A stretch of DNA of 64,000 nucleotides. Origin: Oxytricha trifallax (taxonomy: Eukaryota > Ciliophora > Spirotrichea > Sporadotrichida > Oxytrichidae). Location: the NCBI GenBank assembly GCA_000711775.1, contig ARYC01000441.1, forward strand, positions 62,001 to 126,000, in the 5' to 3' direction. The notes below the pieces were generated by a model. It made no database searches. It was given only the letters and a program-made list of their open reading frames with translations, and was not told where the DNA came from. Positions 11,561-24,136 of the stretch are shown piece after piece; within the stretch, counting starts at the first letter, position 1, and every line of letters starts with the position of its first letter. Made by a program: the position numbers and the translations under genes.

Positions 11561-14200
11561 ATGGAATTCAAAGGTTATAGTTCGTTATGGAAGGCAGTCG
11601 TTCGTCCACCCAGATTCTAATATGAACAGAGTGATCTGGGCCCAGAAGTATTCGATCTTAATCATGTTTTGTATAAAAGAACTGATCTCAAGCTCAAGAA
11701 CAAGTTGTAAATAATTTGATATGTTAAATTGAAATGACTGAAATCTCAGATGTATGATTGATATTTGAAGTCAACTTAATGTTTCACAATTTAATTACAC
11801 ATATTTAAAGTTTGGGCACAACATTGAATGTTCGCATTTCGAGCCAGAGGAAAGTTATAGACAATGGGACGAAATGCCTTGCATTATTTACATGCATGGT
11901 AATAGTTCCTCAAGACTAGAAGCACTGGAAGCTGCTCCATACCTGCTTCCCTCAAATATGACATTGTTTTGCTTTGACTTTGCAGGATGCGGGAATTCTG
12001 AAGGAGAATACATTTCATTGGGTTGGCATGAAAGAGACGATCTAAATTAAATAGTTGAGTACCTCAGGAAGGAGAGACGAGTTTCAACAATAGGTTTGTG
12101 GGGTAGATCAATGATTTAATTTAATCAAGTTCATATTCAAAATTATTCGGTAATCTATAAATTTCTAATTGACTCTGCATACATAAAAACATTATGAATT
12201 AAATCAATGGGATCAGTGACAGCACTATTGCACGGAGATAGAGATCCGAGCATAGCAGGAATGGTTCTTGACTCTCCCTTCTCAAACATGAAAATTCTTG
12301 TAAATGAGCTCGCTAAACGTTACACTAAGATCCCTTCACTCTTGGTTAGTGGTGCCATGAAATTGATAAGAGGCACCTTAATTTATATTTTATACGATAG
12401 TAAATATATTATTGTCAAATATTCATGTTTATATTACTTTCTTGAAGGTAGTTACCTCAAATTAGTTATAGTAATTTAAAATCACCATTAAATCGAAAGC
12501 TAATTTTGATGTGCATGATTTATCACCAATTGACCATGTTAGTGAATGCTTTATCCCTGCTTTATTTGCCTGTGCAACTGGTGATGACTTTAAAAATTTT
12601 ATATATTTAAATCATCTAATTTGAATCAAATTTTAACAAATTCTTTACAAAATTATCATAAAATTGACTTCATTCTTCCACATCACACATAAGATTTATT
12701 TGATAAGTATGCTGGAGACAAAAACATAGTCAAATTTGAGGGAGATCACAACAGTTCTCGCCCTGATTTTTTCTTCAACTCAGTGGTAATATTCTTTCAT
12801 AACACACTGCAAGTTGATGTGTTATGCAGAGAAGATAATAAACTAGCAAGTTCTAAGAGCGTCAGTCAAAATCGAATAATTTACACATTTAAAATGTTTT
12901 ATGTGATAAAATTACTTGAAGTTGTTTCCATTATAATAATGGGGAGGACGTTGAATGATAACATTCCTTGATAGAATAAAAAATATTATTATAAAAGTCG
13001 ATATACAGATTTCGACGTGGATGACGATGAGAACTTAGATTACCCCTCAATGCCCTCTTACTTCGCAAACAACGGCAATAGTATGGGCGCCAACCCTATA
13101 AACGAAGAAGAACTTAAAAATGCAGGCTTAAGCAGCAGTAGTAGTAATAGTTAACAGTAGCATAGACAAGGCAGTGCTTACTAATTTTCAAATTAAGATG
13201 AAGAAAACGAAGAAGAAATATTCTAAATATTTATAAGTAATATTTGTAATATTGAGGCGAGTGATGGAAGAGTCACTTAAGTAGCATGAAGAAGAAGAGG
13301 AGAAAAGAGGGGGAAGTGTTCACAATAATGGGGCAAGTAGCAGGAAAAGCAGTTAATCATCTATTAATATAATTTATAATATATTTCTTACTTAATATCA
13401 AAATTATAACAACTTTCAATAATTTTATCATCAGGAAGCAATAAACTATAATAGAGTTCAGGAGACGATCATAGACATGAAAATATAAATGATTTGCTAG
13501 ATATCAATAATCCTGCTTCTTATCATATTAATATTACTAAAATAAAAATATAATCATTATTTAATATATTAAAATAATTCAATTACAATTGCCCTTATAA
13601 AATAATTTATAGCTCTTTCACAATAATAGCAATATTAATGCCTCATCTACAAATAACACAGGTGCCTTTTCTTATCCATTAATCAGTAATTACGGTTAAA
13701 ACCAAGTGAACCCCAAATTCCAACAACCTATGAAGGAAGCTGAAGAAGACTATCTCCTGTAGTGTATGCAGAAAATGGAACTTAATCCAAAATAATTTTA
13801 TTTAATTTTCATATATTTACTAGAAACTATAAACAGTTTCATAATAAATACATAAAAAATACAATTGAATGGTAATTAGAGTCAAGTTGATAGTAATTTG
13901 AATCATTAAATAAACTCTCAATCAAATTTAAACAATAGTTAATAACAATTATAGTAAAACTCCATTTAATATATTCTTTTATATTTTTATATTTAATTAA
14001 TTTTGAAGTAATTACTATATAAAGATTAAATAGCAGAGATTTAACTTCTTTTATTTTATTATTTGTAGAGTTTTAATAAACAGATTTCCAGTATTTAAAT
14101 TATTAATATTTTATTATTTTTTATGCGTCTCAATCAATTATTTAATGAGGGTTAACCCCAAAACCCTTAAAAGAGCATCGATGATCTACTAAATATGTGA
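11561..14200 (+). CDS. Alpha/beta hydrolase (BEM46/ABHD17-like) with long low-complexity tail
   Basis: From the ATG at 11,561 the catalytic domain reads in order: oxyanion-side HGNSSSR, FDFAGCGNSEGEY, nucleophile elbow GRSMGS, LDSPFSN, an acid in ACATGDDF, and the catalytic histidine in EGDHNSSRP followed by FFFNSVVIFFHNTL. This is the typical serine hydrolase triad order, probably acting on a lipid or acyl group; the substrate cannot be inferred. After about 12,980 the protein continues as acidic and N/Q/S-rich sequence with MEESLKQHEEEEE and YLLQCMQKMELNP. A TGA at 14,198-14,200 closes a plausible end. At least three IESs split the domain, and the joins in the tail are approximate. The tail could be a separate gene, but I see no start for one. 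Confidence 0.8.
12107..12202. other. IES with pointer ATCAATG inside the nucleophile motif
   Basis: ATCAATG lies at 12,107-12,113 and 12,203-12,209. Joining gives GGT-AGA-TCA-ATG-GGA-TCA, the GRSMGS elbow of the hydrolase. The pointer itself spells the catalytic serine codon. Confidence 0.85.
12374..12482. other. IES with pointer CACC
   Basis: CACC lies at 12,374-12,377 and 12,483-12,486. Removal joins ...MKLIRGT to IKSKANFDVHDLSP... in frame. Confidence 0.7.
12585..12664. other. IES with pointer TGACTT
   Basis: TGACTT lies at 12,585-12,590 and 12,665-12,670. Removal joins ATGDDF to ILPHHTQDLF in frame, between the catalytic acid and histidine. Confidence 0.8.
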
Positions 14201-14350
14201 AAGTGCAAGTTAAAGAAACATAATTTAATTGTTCAATTTATTATATAATTTCACTAAAAAGAAGCATTAAATATCAAATTGAACAAACATTCTTATCTCA
14301 TATTGATTAATTTGTTAATGATAATTTAATTATAAATTAATAGTATAAAA
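14201..14350. other. Short AT-rich intergenic spacer
   Basis: No gene is visible. The nearby string CCCCAAAACCC (about 14,156-14,166) is telomere-like but lies in the plausible coding end of the hydrolase gene. Confidence 0.5.
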
Positions 14351-16195
14351 ATGAATAAAAAACCAGTATAAAACAAACTCCTGCAAAGAAAATGGCAGGA
14401 ATAGGATTAATTAGTGCATGTCAAGCGCTTATTTGACATGAAATCCACTTTTTAAGTCACTGCACCCTAGAGATATAATCATTTGGATGTTAAAAAGAAG
14501 AAGTATCAGATTTAAGAGGGTAAGTTAACAAAAATGTATAGTAAAATAGAGTAATAACTAATTTAAGTTTAATTCTTTCATTTTTATGAGAGAATAACTG
14601 TAACAAATGTCTCTTTAAAAAATATTTTTCATTTATTAAAAGATCAAGTTAAAATTAAGCTAAGCATTATGCTTGTGAAACTATAATAGAAAATTTTATA
14701 AATTAATTTTTGGCTAAACATAAATATAGATAGATTTACAGAAATTGAGAGAGAAAATAGGCTATTGCTTGAAAAAATGACCACAATTATGACTACAAAA
14801 CCTCAGCAATAAATTTGTAAATACCATTTGATTGATCTATAATTTATGTATTAGCAACCAGTAGATCAATTAATTAAATATAATAAGCATATACCTTTAT
14901 ATGAATTAAAACTATCAATTTAATTTTTAAAAATTGATCGATAGTGATGAGATAGTTAAACAATAGAAATGGCTTGAATACCTCAGCAGGAGGAGGTGGG
15001 CTTTGGCACAACAACCACTCTCATAACAGATCAAAGAGCAGCAACCACCAACATATTGCATGATATTCTATTAAATTCTACCTTTTCCTAATAACTATTT
15101 CTTATAACACTCATATCTAAAATTTAAAGTTGTATATAACTTTTTACAATAGTAGATCTCGGTAGAGAAACAATCACAATAATTCAATGAATTCATCGCA
15201 GTAGCATAGTTCAAGCAGATCGTCTGTTCGCAGTAAAAACTCAAATAATTCTTAACAGAGTTTGAATTATCTGAAACGGAAGAGAGACAGTGATAGAATT
15301 CAGAATGAGAATGTTAATCGTAAAGTATAAAATTATTCATATATTTTGATTGAAGCTACAATTTAAATAAATCGAGATATCTTAAATAATTATAAATTAC
15401 AAAACTTTATAGGAATTATTTACATTTGTACATTAATAACTTGACAAAAATAAGATTTTACAATATAAGAGGTTTGTTTTTGTTGAATATTCTGCGTAGA
15501 TTGAGAGAAAAGAAGTCAAATTACAATGTAGTTTCCTGGGAGAGAGAAAACGTCAATCGACAGAAATATTTGTTCAACATTGCTGAGTATCCAAGACCCT
15601 TGGAACTTCCAACAATTAAAGTATGTTTAGAAACACAATCAAAATAATTATAATTCTTCATGACTTAATATTAATTTATAGAGCGTCAAAGACAAGAGAG
15701 GGTATGTGAAATTAAAAATAATAAGCAAAAAGTAGAATTAATTAAACTAAAGCACAGATATTAATATTGCTAAAAAATGAATTTGATATGATTACAAACT
15801 CTTACTGGTTTTATTTTCATTAATTAAAATTCAATATAGTTATATATTTGTTATTAAAGACATACAAAATCTATTATCATTATATCTCTCATAACGCAAA
15901 ATCGTTGCTAAAATCAAGATAGAGCGCAGTAAAAGGTAGCTAAAAATTAAGTTTAGACCATCCTCCTGAGTTTCACAGACCTACTATGGGAAATTAAAAA
16001 AGATATAAATCTACTGGCCACTATAATTAACAATCATAATCAATTAATGGAAATAATTATTAAAATCAGAGATTTATTAAATAAAAGAATATTGTTTATT
16101 TTAATACAAATAGAAAATTGGTTAATAATTCTTATTCCTTATTTTACTTTAAAAATACATTTCTAAAAAAATATTCTATGGAGATTTAGTTTTGA
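14351..16195 (+). CDS. CFAP97/Hemingway-domain-like protein
   Basis: From the ATG at 14,351 the first piece is basic and includes PQRYNHLDVKKKKYQIQE. After an interruption the frame gives FTEIERENRLLLEKMTTIM. Together these match the pattern I know for the CFAP97 (KIAA1430/Hemingway) domain: a conserved tyrosine-histidine-leucine, a lysine cluster, then an ERENRLLLEKM helix. Later pieces are S/N/Q-rich, followed by SNYNVVSWERENVNRQKYL and EYPRPLELPT. A C-terminal piece ends near a TGA at 16,193-16,195. Members of this family are linked to cilia, which suits a ciliate. The piece boundaries are approximate; at least four interruptions (IESs or introns) are present. Confidence 0.6.
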
Positions 16196-16402
16196 AAATT
16201 TTTTAACTTATTAAAATAGCTCATCTGTTAATGAGAATATATTATATCATAGGATATGAAAGACGACTATATATTCCTTTTTATTAATATTAAACTTTTA
16301 TTTATTAGATTTTTTGTAAAATTATAAGTTATTTTTCATTTTTTAATCATATTACTCAATAACATCTCTAATTTGTTAAATCAATCCCTCTATAATTAAA
16401 AC

Positions 16403-17987
16403 ATGCAAAATTCAGAATTAAACAGCTAACTTGACAACACTTAGAATTAATATAACGATTTTACAAACACTACCTAAATATCTTAAGGAGTTGACTAAAG
16501 TTTGTTCAATTCCTAGCAAGATTACTATAATAATAATGATTAGAGTATATCTAGCAAACCCTATTAGGATTTAAATACAAACGAAAGCATGCAGTAGTCT
16601 TAGGGTTTAAAATAAGATTTATTTATTTAGTGTCTTAGTTGTGAAGAAAAAGTAATTTTGAGTAAAATTTTATTAATAATTATATTGATTTTCTAAGGGT
16701 ATAAGCAATTTAAACTCAACAAGATCGAATTAAGCGGTTTCTTATAATAGATTTCAGAAGTCAAACTAAAACACAGTTTATAAGAATCCCCAAAACCCCT
16801 TCAGACCTTAAAACTCTTAATAATTTTCTAGCAATATTCCCAATCATAGTAGTAATTTGAATGACAGTAGCTATACTAATTAAAACAAAATGATGCAAAA
16901 TTTATTTCCATAATCTACCAAGATGTCTGAAACTTAGCCCATAAATTTAAATTCAAATAGATCTCCCTCTGTTAAGTAGAGGCTCATATCTAAACCTTAA
17001 AATAGGTATTAATAGTAACACTATTATTAATATTAAATATTTCGCAATTACACAAATAGCTTGACTTATACATTATAAATATACCTTATTTTTATCAGTA
17101 ATTTTCGATTCTTCTAATGCAATAGCTAGAAGATTCTAATCAAAATTAAATTCCTTAAAGCAATAGATAAATAATAAATGCAACACCTGGGAGTCAACTG
17201 AAGTTCTAATTTACTTCAGAAGTTTTTATAACCAAAGTCATGGAATAAATGCCATTAGTCTAGGATTAAAATTAAGAACCACAGAAGTACTCAGTTACTA
17301 TTTAACTTATAAATGGGAGAGGTAATCATATATTTATACATAAATAAATAGATATTTATAAAGAAATGATAATTAGAGTTATATAAATTATACTATAATG
17401 TTTTTTATATGAAATTGAATGATTAGGATTATAATCAAAGGAAAAATAAAACCCAAAAGAAATCTTCGAGAAGCAAGGACACTACTAAAATAATAGTGAA
17501 AGATTTACTTAAAGTAAATTATTTGCAATTTTTGAAAATCAATTAGTCATTAAATTTAATTAAAAAACTTTATTGCCCCTTTTAAAATGATAATTAAAGC
17601 GTAGCTACTGGATGAAAGTGGGGATTTTTACGATATAGTGCTAGAAGGCGCTCGTAAAGTTTAAGAAATGATATAGCACTTTAACTTCAGCTACCAATTA
17701 ATATGTGAACACCTCCGTATAATGGATAATCGCATGATACTCATAAATCCTGTAAGATTTAATTTTTATTTCTCACTTTATTGTTACTATAGTAAGCAGT
17801 TAAAAAGAACAGAGGGGAATTAAGTGGAGAAACTCATGATGAAAATAGTAATAAGTTAAATATGGATTAATAACAGCAAAGTTCTCTATAATCATAATAA
17901 AATCATGGAAGATAGATTTCTAATTTAGAGGAACCAGTTGAATTTTAAGACAATTCTCAATATGCCTAACAAGATTAATAAATGTGA
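16403..17987 (+). CDS. Q/N/S-rich protein, unrecognised
   Basis: The ATG at 16,403 opens a long low-complexity region (SQLDNTQNQYNDF, FNSQQDYYNNND) in which most glutamines are TAA or TAG. Further pieces are TPGSQLKFQFTSEVF with VMEQMPLVQDQNQ, then a basic NKTQKKSSRSKDTTK, then a more ordered segment (LLDESGDFYDIVLEGARKV, FSYQLICEHLRIMDN). It ends with NLEEPVEFQDNSQYAQ at a TGA at 17,985-17,987. The interruptions near 16.65, 17.05, 17.35 and 17.55 kb are AT-rich and probably IESs or introns. I recognise no domain. The ordered segment near 17.6-17.75 kb is the best query for a search. Confidence 0.55.
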
Positions 17988-18201
17988 ATATATAGCCTCA
18001 TTTATTTCTTTTTATTCGAATTTTCAATTTCTTATCATAAATTTAAAGAACAATATATTTTAATTCGTGATAAGAGTATTTTCCTAAGTTAGCAACATTC
18101 CAAACAATTTATAAATATCCTTACAACTATTGGCATATTTAAATCTTGAATATTAATTGCATATAATTTGAACTTAAAATAATAGATAAAATTAAATAAT
18201 A

Positions 18202-20434
18202 ATGGCAAAAGTTAATTCTGGAAACGAGATGAAAAATCAAGCAAAAAATATTGACAAATCTAAGGAACTAACTCATCCACCATTCCTTGATATTTTTGAT
18301 ATGCTGTTTTTGGGGGCTATGACACTTCATATCTATTAAGCTCCATATACAAAAGTTGAGGAAATATTCTAAGTCAATAATATTTACGATCTTATTACTG
18401 TTTATTTAGTTTTTATGAGGAGACCTATTTAGACATCATATATAGGAACTTTCTTTGTTCATTTACAAATTATTTTATTAAGTTTTATAATAATTTACAA
18501 TCACATATATCTGATGAATGACATTCCAAACTATGACTTCGTGGAGTTCCCAGGTGTAGTCTACCGTACTTTTATCAGCTCTCTAATGATAGCAATAATT
18601 AACTTTCCATTTAAGATTATATTGCACAGCATGCCAGGCTTCACTTGCTATCACATGCTTCTTTTGAGTAAGTTTATAATCTTATCACTATAACTATTTT
18701 TTTGGCATGCTATTTAAGATAATTCATGAACTTTTTTCATGTAATTATTTAATTAAACAACTATAAGTCATTAATCGTTTTATCATTTAGGTAGATTCAC
18801 ATTGGGCATGCTGAATTTTATAGCTTTAAAAAAATTAAGAAACTCTGTTCATGAGAAATTCCAAGACAAATATGCTTCTAATTTCTTTTTCTTGGTAAAT
18901 ATTTCTTGGAGATTTTTATAGCTTTTTTACAGATATATATTGCACAATTCCACACTATGTTTTACATTTCAAGGCCACTACCTAATACTTTCGCATTGAT
19001 ATTTTGTAATCTTGCATTTGCTTACTGGTTGAGATTTATATAAATTTCATAAAATTAATTTGAAAATCAAAATATAATTTTTATAAATGAGAAATAAGTG
19101 GGACAAGACTATTACCTGCCTAGCATTAGCAACTATTGTCTTCAGATGTGACATAATTATCCTCGCTTTCTCAGTAAATTATTTGTTCCTATATAATTTT
19201 CTCTAAACATCTATATTTTTAGATCTTCATATATGACCTCTTCAGATGGAAGCTAAGCGTAAATAAGATAAGAGACATGTTTGTCTATGGTTTAATCTCC
19301 TCATTGATATTTATTTCACTCACAATTATAATTGACACTTATTTTTGGAGAGAGTATTTTGAGCAGAAATTGCGTAAGACCCCAGATGAAAAATTCTACA
19401 TGTGGCCAGAGTTGTACGTTTTACATTACAATACAGTTTTGAATAAAAGTCATGAGTGGGGTACATCACCATGGTATTGGTACTTCTTGGTTGCTATCCC
19501 TAAAAGTGTCACATTAGCATTACCTTTTGTAGGAGTCGGCTTGTTCTATTAAACTAGATATGGAATTATTGACAGATAAATCCTTGATGTGCTAGCACCA
19601 GGGCTTATATTTGTGGGATTGTATAGCGTGCTACCACATAAAGAACTAAGATTTATATTCCCAGCTTTGACTTTGTTCAATTTAGCTGGAGCTCTTGGAC
19701 TCAGTAAAGTGTAAGATAAATATTGGCTTAATCATTTTCAAAAGTTATCGCTAACTTTCTAAGAGCTCTTCTTTAAATAACTTATTGAATCTATCAGCAT
19801 TTGGAATAATTCTAGCAAGTTTTGGTTACACTGCACTGTCACTTCATGTGAGCAGCTTAAATTATCCTGGAGGTACAGCCTTAAAATTCTTCAATGAAGA
19901 TTATGGTAAGACTTTTTTAGAAACTTAATCTTTTTATTAGCAAATTTAAGAGAGCTGCATCCAGAACTACCTTTACCCTATATCCACTCTGATGTGTACT
20001 CCTCGATGACAGGCTTCAATCGTTTCCTCTATGAAAACACAGAGTTAGGCTGGAAATATAACCGCACGGAAAACATGAATGATACAGAGTACTCAGTGTA
20101 CACTCATCTCATTTCTGATAGAAACGACTATGCAGGCTTCAAATATTACAGTCAGCCTATTTAAGGTTTCTCTAGATTAAATGTCAAAGAATGGATTAAA
20201 AACCCTCTAAAAAACTAATTAGTCGAGATAAGTGATCAAATCTACATATTAGAGAGGGAAGATGTGTGGGAGCTAAGATAGAAATATTTATCAATAGAAG
20301 ACGAACATCCCCGGAAGGGGCAATTGGAAGTTTCACTGATTGAGATAACCTGGGGTTTGGGCCAACACAGAAATGCCCTTACTACAAAGCACATAGGAAC
20401 TCAGAAGTCAGGTGTTAGTCCGAGAGTACTTTGA
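18202..20434 (+). CDS. ALG12: ALG12-type dolichol-P-mannose mannosyltransferase
   Basis: This is a GT22-family ER membrane enzyme that adds the alpha-1,6-mannose to the lipid-linked Man7GlcNAc2 oligosaccharide during N-glycan assembly. The landmarks occur in order: the lumenal IYQAPYTKVEEIFQ, NYDFVEFPGVVYRTF, FHTMFYISRPLPNTFAL, NTVLNKSHEWGTSPWYWY, SVLPHKELRFIFPALT and LNYPGGTALKFF, then a C-terminal lumenal part (HSDVYSSMTGFNRFLY). Many hydrophobic segments fit the polytopic topology. TAA reads as glutamine inside the conserved TKVEE-FQ region, which helps fix the genetic code. The gene is cut by introns such as 18,911-18,947 (approximate) and IESs such as 19,030-19,087. The stop is taken as the TGA at 20,432-20,434; the last 30 codons are less certain. 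Confidence 0.85.
19030..19087. other. IES with pointer TGAGA in the ALG12 gene
   Basis: TGAGA lies at 19,030-19,034 and 19,088-19,092. Removal joins ...AFAYWLR to NKWDKTITCLA... in frame. Confidence 0.75.
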
Positions 20435-20658
20435 AAGGTTTGATGTTAAATCCATATAAACGGTTGATAATCTCCCGTAATTTAATTCAGAGGCTAAAAA
20501 TCATCATCATCATCAATAGAAGACTTAAGCAAATAACTCAAAAAGGATTAGACTAATGATTTGTGATTATTTAATTAAATTTTAATAAACTACTAGGATT
20601 GAATTTTTTAATTAGCTAACTCAAATTTAATTTATTATAATTCTTTATATAATCAAAG
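20435..20658. other. Intergenic spacer after the ALG12 gene
   Basis: AT-rich, with a short CATCATCATCATC run near 20,500. No gene seen. Confidence 0.4.
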
Positions 20659-22350
20659 ATGAAAGGAAGTAAATAGTAATAGTAACTCAACGCTCAACAA
20701 TCAAATCAGAAAGGAGCAGAGGACCAAGAAAGTTGGTTCAATTATAACAAATCTGCTTTTTTATTTCATTATGCAGACCCAGAGTCTGTTTAACTTCTCT
20801 CTGAAGATGACCCTGTCTCACCCAGAAACCAAAGCGAAGACGATTCTCAAGAAGATTCAGTAAGCTTAGTTTTTAAATTAATTTACAATTCTATATTTAT
20901 ATGATTCAATTGTTAACGAAATTAATAGTGGGGCTTAAGAAAACCTTATAGTATAATTAGACTTTACTCCATTAATTCTTTTGAATTTGGACATCATCAG
21001 TCAATCTTCACCTATGATGGTTGTTTTCCCTTTGTTGAGGAAAATTGTTCTAGAATCTGGCTCATAATTATATATTACCTCAATTGGTTAATTGTTGTTG
21101 AAATCTAAATAATTTTGATTCGAGTAAATGTTTACGATTTTAGTTTGTGAAACTTTACTGAAATAATTAGGCTATAAAATTAATTTACATTCCAATAATT
21201 AGGGTAAGTAGGGAACAAATGACTTAAAAGAATCAGATCAGGAGATATCAACTTCTCGCAGCCAGTCAACTGCAACTTCCAAATCAAATGCTGGAACTCA
21301 GTATCCACCTCCTTCTTAGTCTGAGCTTTCTTTGGCTGGCTAACTAAAAGCTATTTATAAACAAGAGTAGACTTAAAATATTGCCGCTCCAAGAAGCAGG
21401 AAAAACTCATCAGACATCAAGAAACTTAAATCTGCAGCTTTCAAAGCCTTTCCTTCTTATTTTGCGAAGGAGGGCAAACTATCTAATGGAATTGACAGAT
21501 CTATTGCAAAATTGAAATAGAAATGAGAGAGCTCAAATAAAATAAAACCCATCACATTATTTTCTAATACTGTGTTTGTAATGTATGCTGTAGTGATGTT
21601 AGTCGCTCTAATTCTATCCCTCTCCGTGTTCATGATAAGCACTGGTTCATTAAAAGACATGATGTCATCTAAGTATCAATATGAACACTAGGATCACTCA
21701 AAACTTACCCTTCATGGTGCCAGACCAACAATCGATAGTACCCCAAAGAGTATGGTTTCTCCCTTAGTTCAAGATTAAATAGATAACGTTAATCAGTAAT
21801 AAGCTGAGTCAGCTACTTTCTTATCTAATTAGGCTGAAAACGAAGTTGATAGTGAAATTAACGTGAGTAAATTCCTAAATTTACGGTATTAATATTTTTG
21901 TGATAAAGCTTTAAAATTTTTCCCAAAGACATTTGTTTAAATCAAATTACCAAAATATTAAGTAAAGAAGAATCAAAGAAAGAGGTATCTAGTGTTATAA
22001 TTCCAGAACACCCAACAATTATAAAAACAAGCGGCCTCGGAGTCCAATTAAATTCTGAAGAGTTCACTTAAAAAATGACTAACACCAAAAATTCTAATCC
22101 ATCTGTCCCTGTTGTCAATGTACCAAAAATTGATGAGATCTAGATAGAGAAACAATTAGTATTAGAAGAAACACCAAAAATTGTTGATATGGAATAAAGT
22201 AAAGAAACTGCTTCAGCTGATCAAAGCGTATAATTTACATAAAAATAAACATTGGTTTAATGTGTTGAAAATGATAATTATATTAAAAAGGTAAGATTAT
22301 TTAGATTATAAACGCTCAATGAAATAAGAGAGAAAATTAGTGTGAGTAAG
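20659..22350 (+). CDS. Low-complexity protein with one membrane segment
   Basis: The ATG at 20,659 starts a Q/N/S/E-rich N-terminus (FLFHYADPESVQLLSEDD). The frame resumes at about 21,205 after a large interruption, with S/Q-rich sequence and a basic stretch (FPSYFAKEGKLSNGI). A hydrophobic helix of about 20 residues (NTVFVMYAVVMLVALIL) follows at about 21.55-21.62 kb, then charged sequence (KEESKKEVSSVIIPEHPTI) to about 22.35 kb. A TGA lies in frame at about 21,523, just before the membrane segment. It may be removed by a small IES I cannot place, be a true stop, or be a defect. I recognise no family. A single-pass membrane protein is the most that can be inferred. Confidence 0.5.
20931..21150. 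other. Coding-like island inside a large interruption
   Basis: Within the roughly 340-bp gap of the preceding gene, a less AT-rich stretch is open on the plus strand without TGA (SINSFEFGHHQSIFTYDGC, FPFVEENCSRIW). It does not continue the flanking protein's composition. It may be an MDS of a different locus or a captured sequence. Confidence 0.35.
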
Positions 22351-22557
22351 CAATTCTTTTTAAATAATAAAAGTTAAATTTTAAACGGCATCTTTAGATC
22401 AAACATACTATTAAAAAATTGGCTCTACTGCTTAAACTTTAATTTTATAACTTAGTTTTACTAAACACACACTTATTTTAATCTTATACTGTTTTATTCA
22501 TGAGTCCATATTAAAAACACCACTATTCTAAGATACTATTTATTATTATTTCGTTTA

Positions 22558-23926
22558 TCATTCTAAATCTTCATATAGCTTCTGACCTTATTCAAGTCTT
22601 ATAATTTCTCGTTTAATATTTTCTCTGGCTCTCTCTTCAATCTCATTTTTTATTTCATCGCAGAAGTAAAGTCTGTCTTTTTCTATGAAACGTTAGAGTA
22701 CCTACACACGACCTTTGCAGTAATTATCCCAGCCATAGTATGAATATTCCTCCCATATTCTTAATTAAATTATAATATATGTTGTCTAATTTATTAAGAA
22801 GTGTTTTATTTTATAATAATTATTTAAAAATTAATACAATTAAAAAAAACTAAGAAAAAATAGCTTATAAATTTCTTTTTGTCATTTATTTCTTAACTTT
22901 ATTATGTAGATTAAAGACATCAGAATTTCTTTGTTCCCTAATGATATGTTTAAGAATATCAAATTGCAAATTTTATGAGAAATTTTATAATAATACTTAT
23001 TACTATAAATTAAAATACCACATATTTCCATGATTTACAATAAACTAAATTCTAAAATTTAAAATAATTATAGATTGAATTTTAAATATTAGGAAAAGTT
23101 ATTTTCATTTATTTTATTTTAATTTATTAATAAAAATAAATATTTATAAATAATTCTTTGAGCATATTCATCGTAGTCATCTGGGAGCGAACCAAGAACA
23201 GAGAGATCAGCATCTAAGAACAGTTTGCAAATCTGGAGGTCTTTTGGGGTTTCAAACTTAGATTCATCGATTTGATGTTTCACAGTTGCCATTCCCATAA
23301 AATATATAGAAATGAAATTTAAATTTTGATTGTAAATTGATATTTAAATATGAAAAAGATTATGATGTTTTCAACAAGTTAAATCTGCTATGGTGACATT
23401 AAATTTTCATCAGGCTTTTTATTAAACTTTTGTATTTATTCATTTTTCTTCATATATTCTTGAAAGACTATTCTACTTCTCTCCTCATTTAGAAATAATC
23501 TAATAAAATATATTGAATTATACTGAATGTAGGATAGATCAATAGCACTTAAAATTAATTATTTAGATTATCTTTGGCCTTAGGATCATAGATGATGTCA
23601 TGAAACCACAAAGCCAATAAGAAATTGCTATTCGTATATTGGTCTTCAACATCAATCAGTCCCTTAGATATGAGCACATTATCATAAAACTCATATAATT
23701 TGTCAATGTGATAGAAATTGTGATATTTCCTTTAATCTTCAGTGAATGCACGACACACGGGATTTAGCCAGTAGTAATGATGTGTTTCTCCGTCAATTTA
23801 GAGATTTAAGAACTCATCTCTAAATTAAAGCCATTTTTACTACAGATTTAAAGCGATATCTTATGAATAAAAGATCTTTCTTTGAGAGGCTTTGTACAGA
23901 GCTTTTACAGTTGAGGCAGTTTCCAT
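22558..23926 (-). CDS. HD-domain predicted metal-dependent hydrolase
   Basis: From the ATG at 23,926 (minus) a long uninterrupted MDS encodes YHNFYHIDKLYEFYD and ALWFHDIIYDPKAKDN, the histidine and the HD pair of the HD superfamily. It continues through later blocks with NEERSRIVFQEYM, MATVKHQIDESKF, LFLDADLSVLGSLPDDYDEYA and RVQVLQRFIEKDRLY. It ends at a TGA (complement 22,558-22,560). This order matches the small stand-alone HD proteins of the COG4339 type, predicted phosphohydrolases of unknown substrate that bind divalent metal through the H...HD...D residues. Large AT-rich gaps separate the blocks. It is convergent with the upstream plus-strand gene. Confidence 0.8.
23494..23567. other. 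IES with pointer TCTAAAT (minus-strand sense)
   Basis: On the plus strand ATTTAGA lies at 23,487-23,493 and 23,561-23,567. Removal joins DPKAKDNL to NEERSRIVF in frame on the minus strand, completing the metal-binding region. Confidence 0.75.
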
Positions 23927-24136
23927 GATATTGTTTTTCAAATTTTATGGATATTAATAATTATGCATTAAAAGCATTAAATATTTCATTTTAAATTAAA
24001 AATACTGAGGAAAAAACCTACTGAAATTGATTTATAGGGCAATAATTTTAGAATAAATATAAGAAAATTAGAAAAAAAGTTTGTTAAATAAACAAGTGGT
24101 GATTTATATAAATTTAAATTTCAATATTCAAAATAA

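Noticed and set aside
14150..14170. CCCCAAAACCC near the end of the hydrolase gene as a TBE end or telomere site
   Set aside because: There is a single copy with no TBE subterminal sequence, and it reads as coding (QPQNPQ) just before a TGA.
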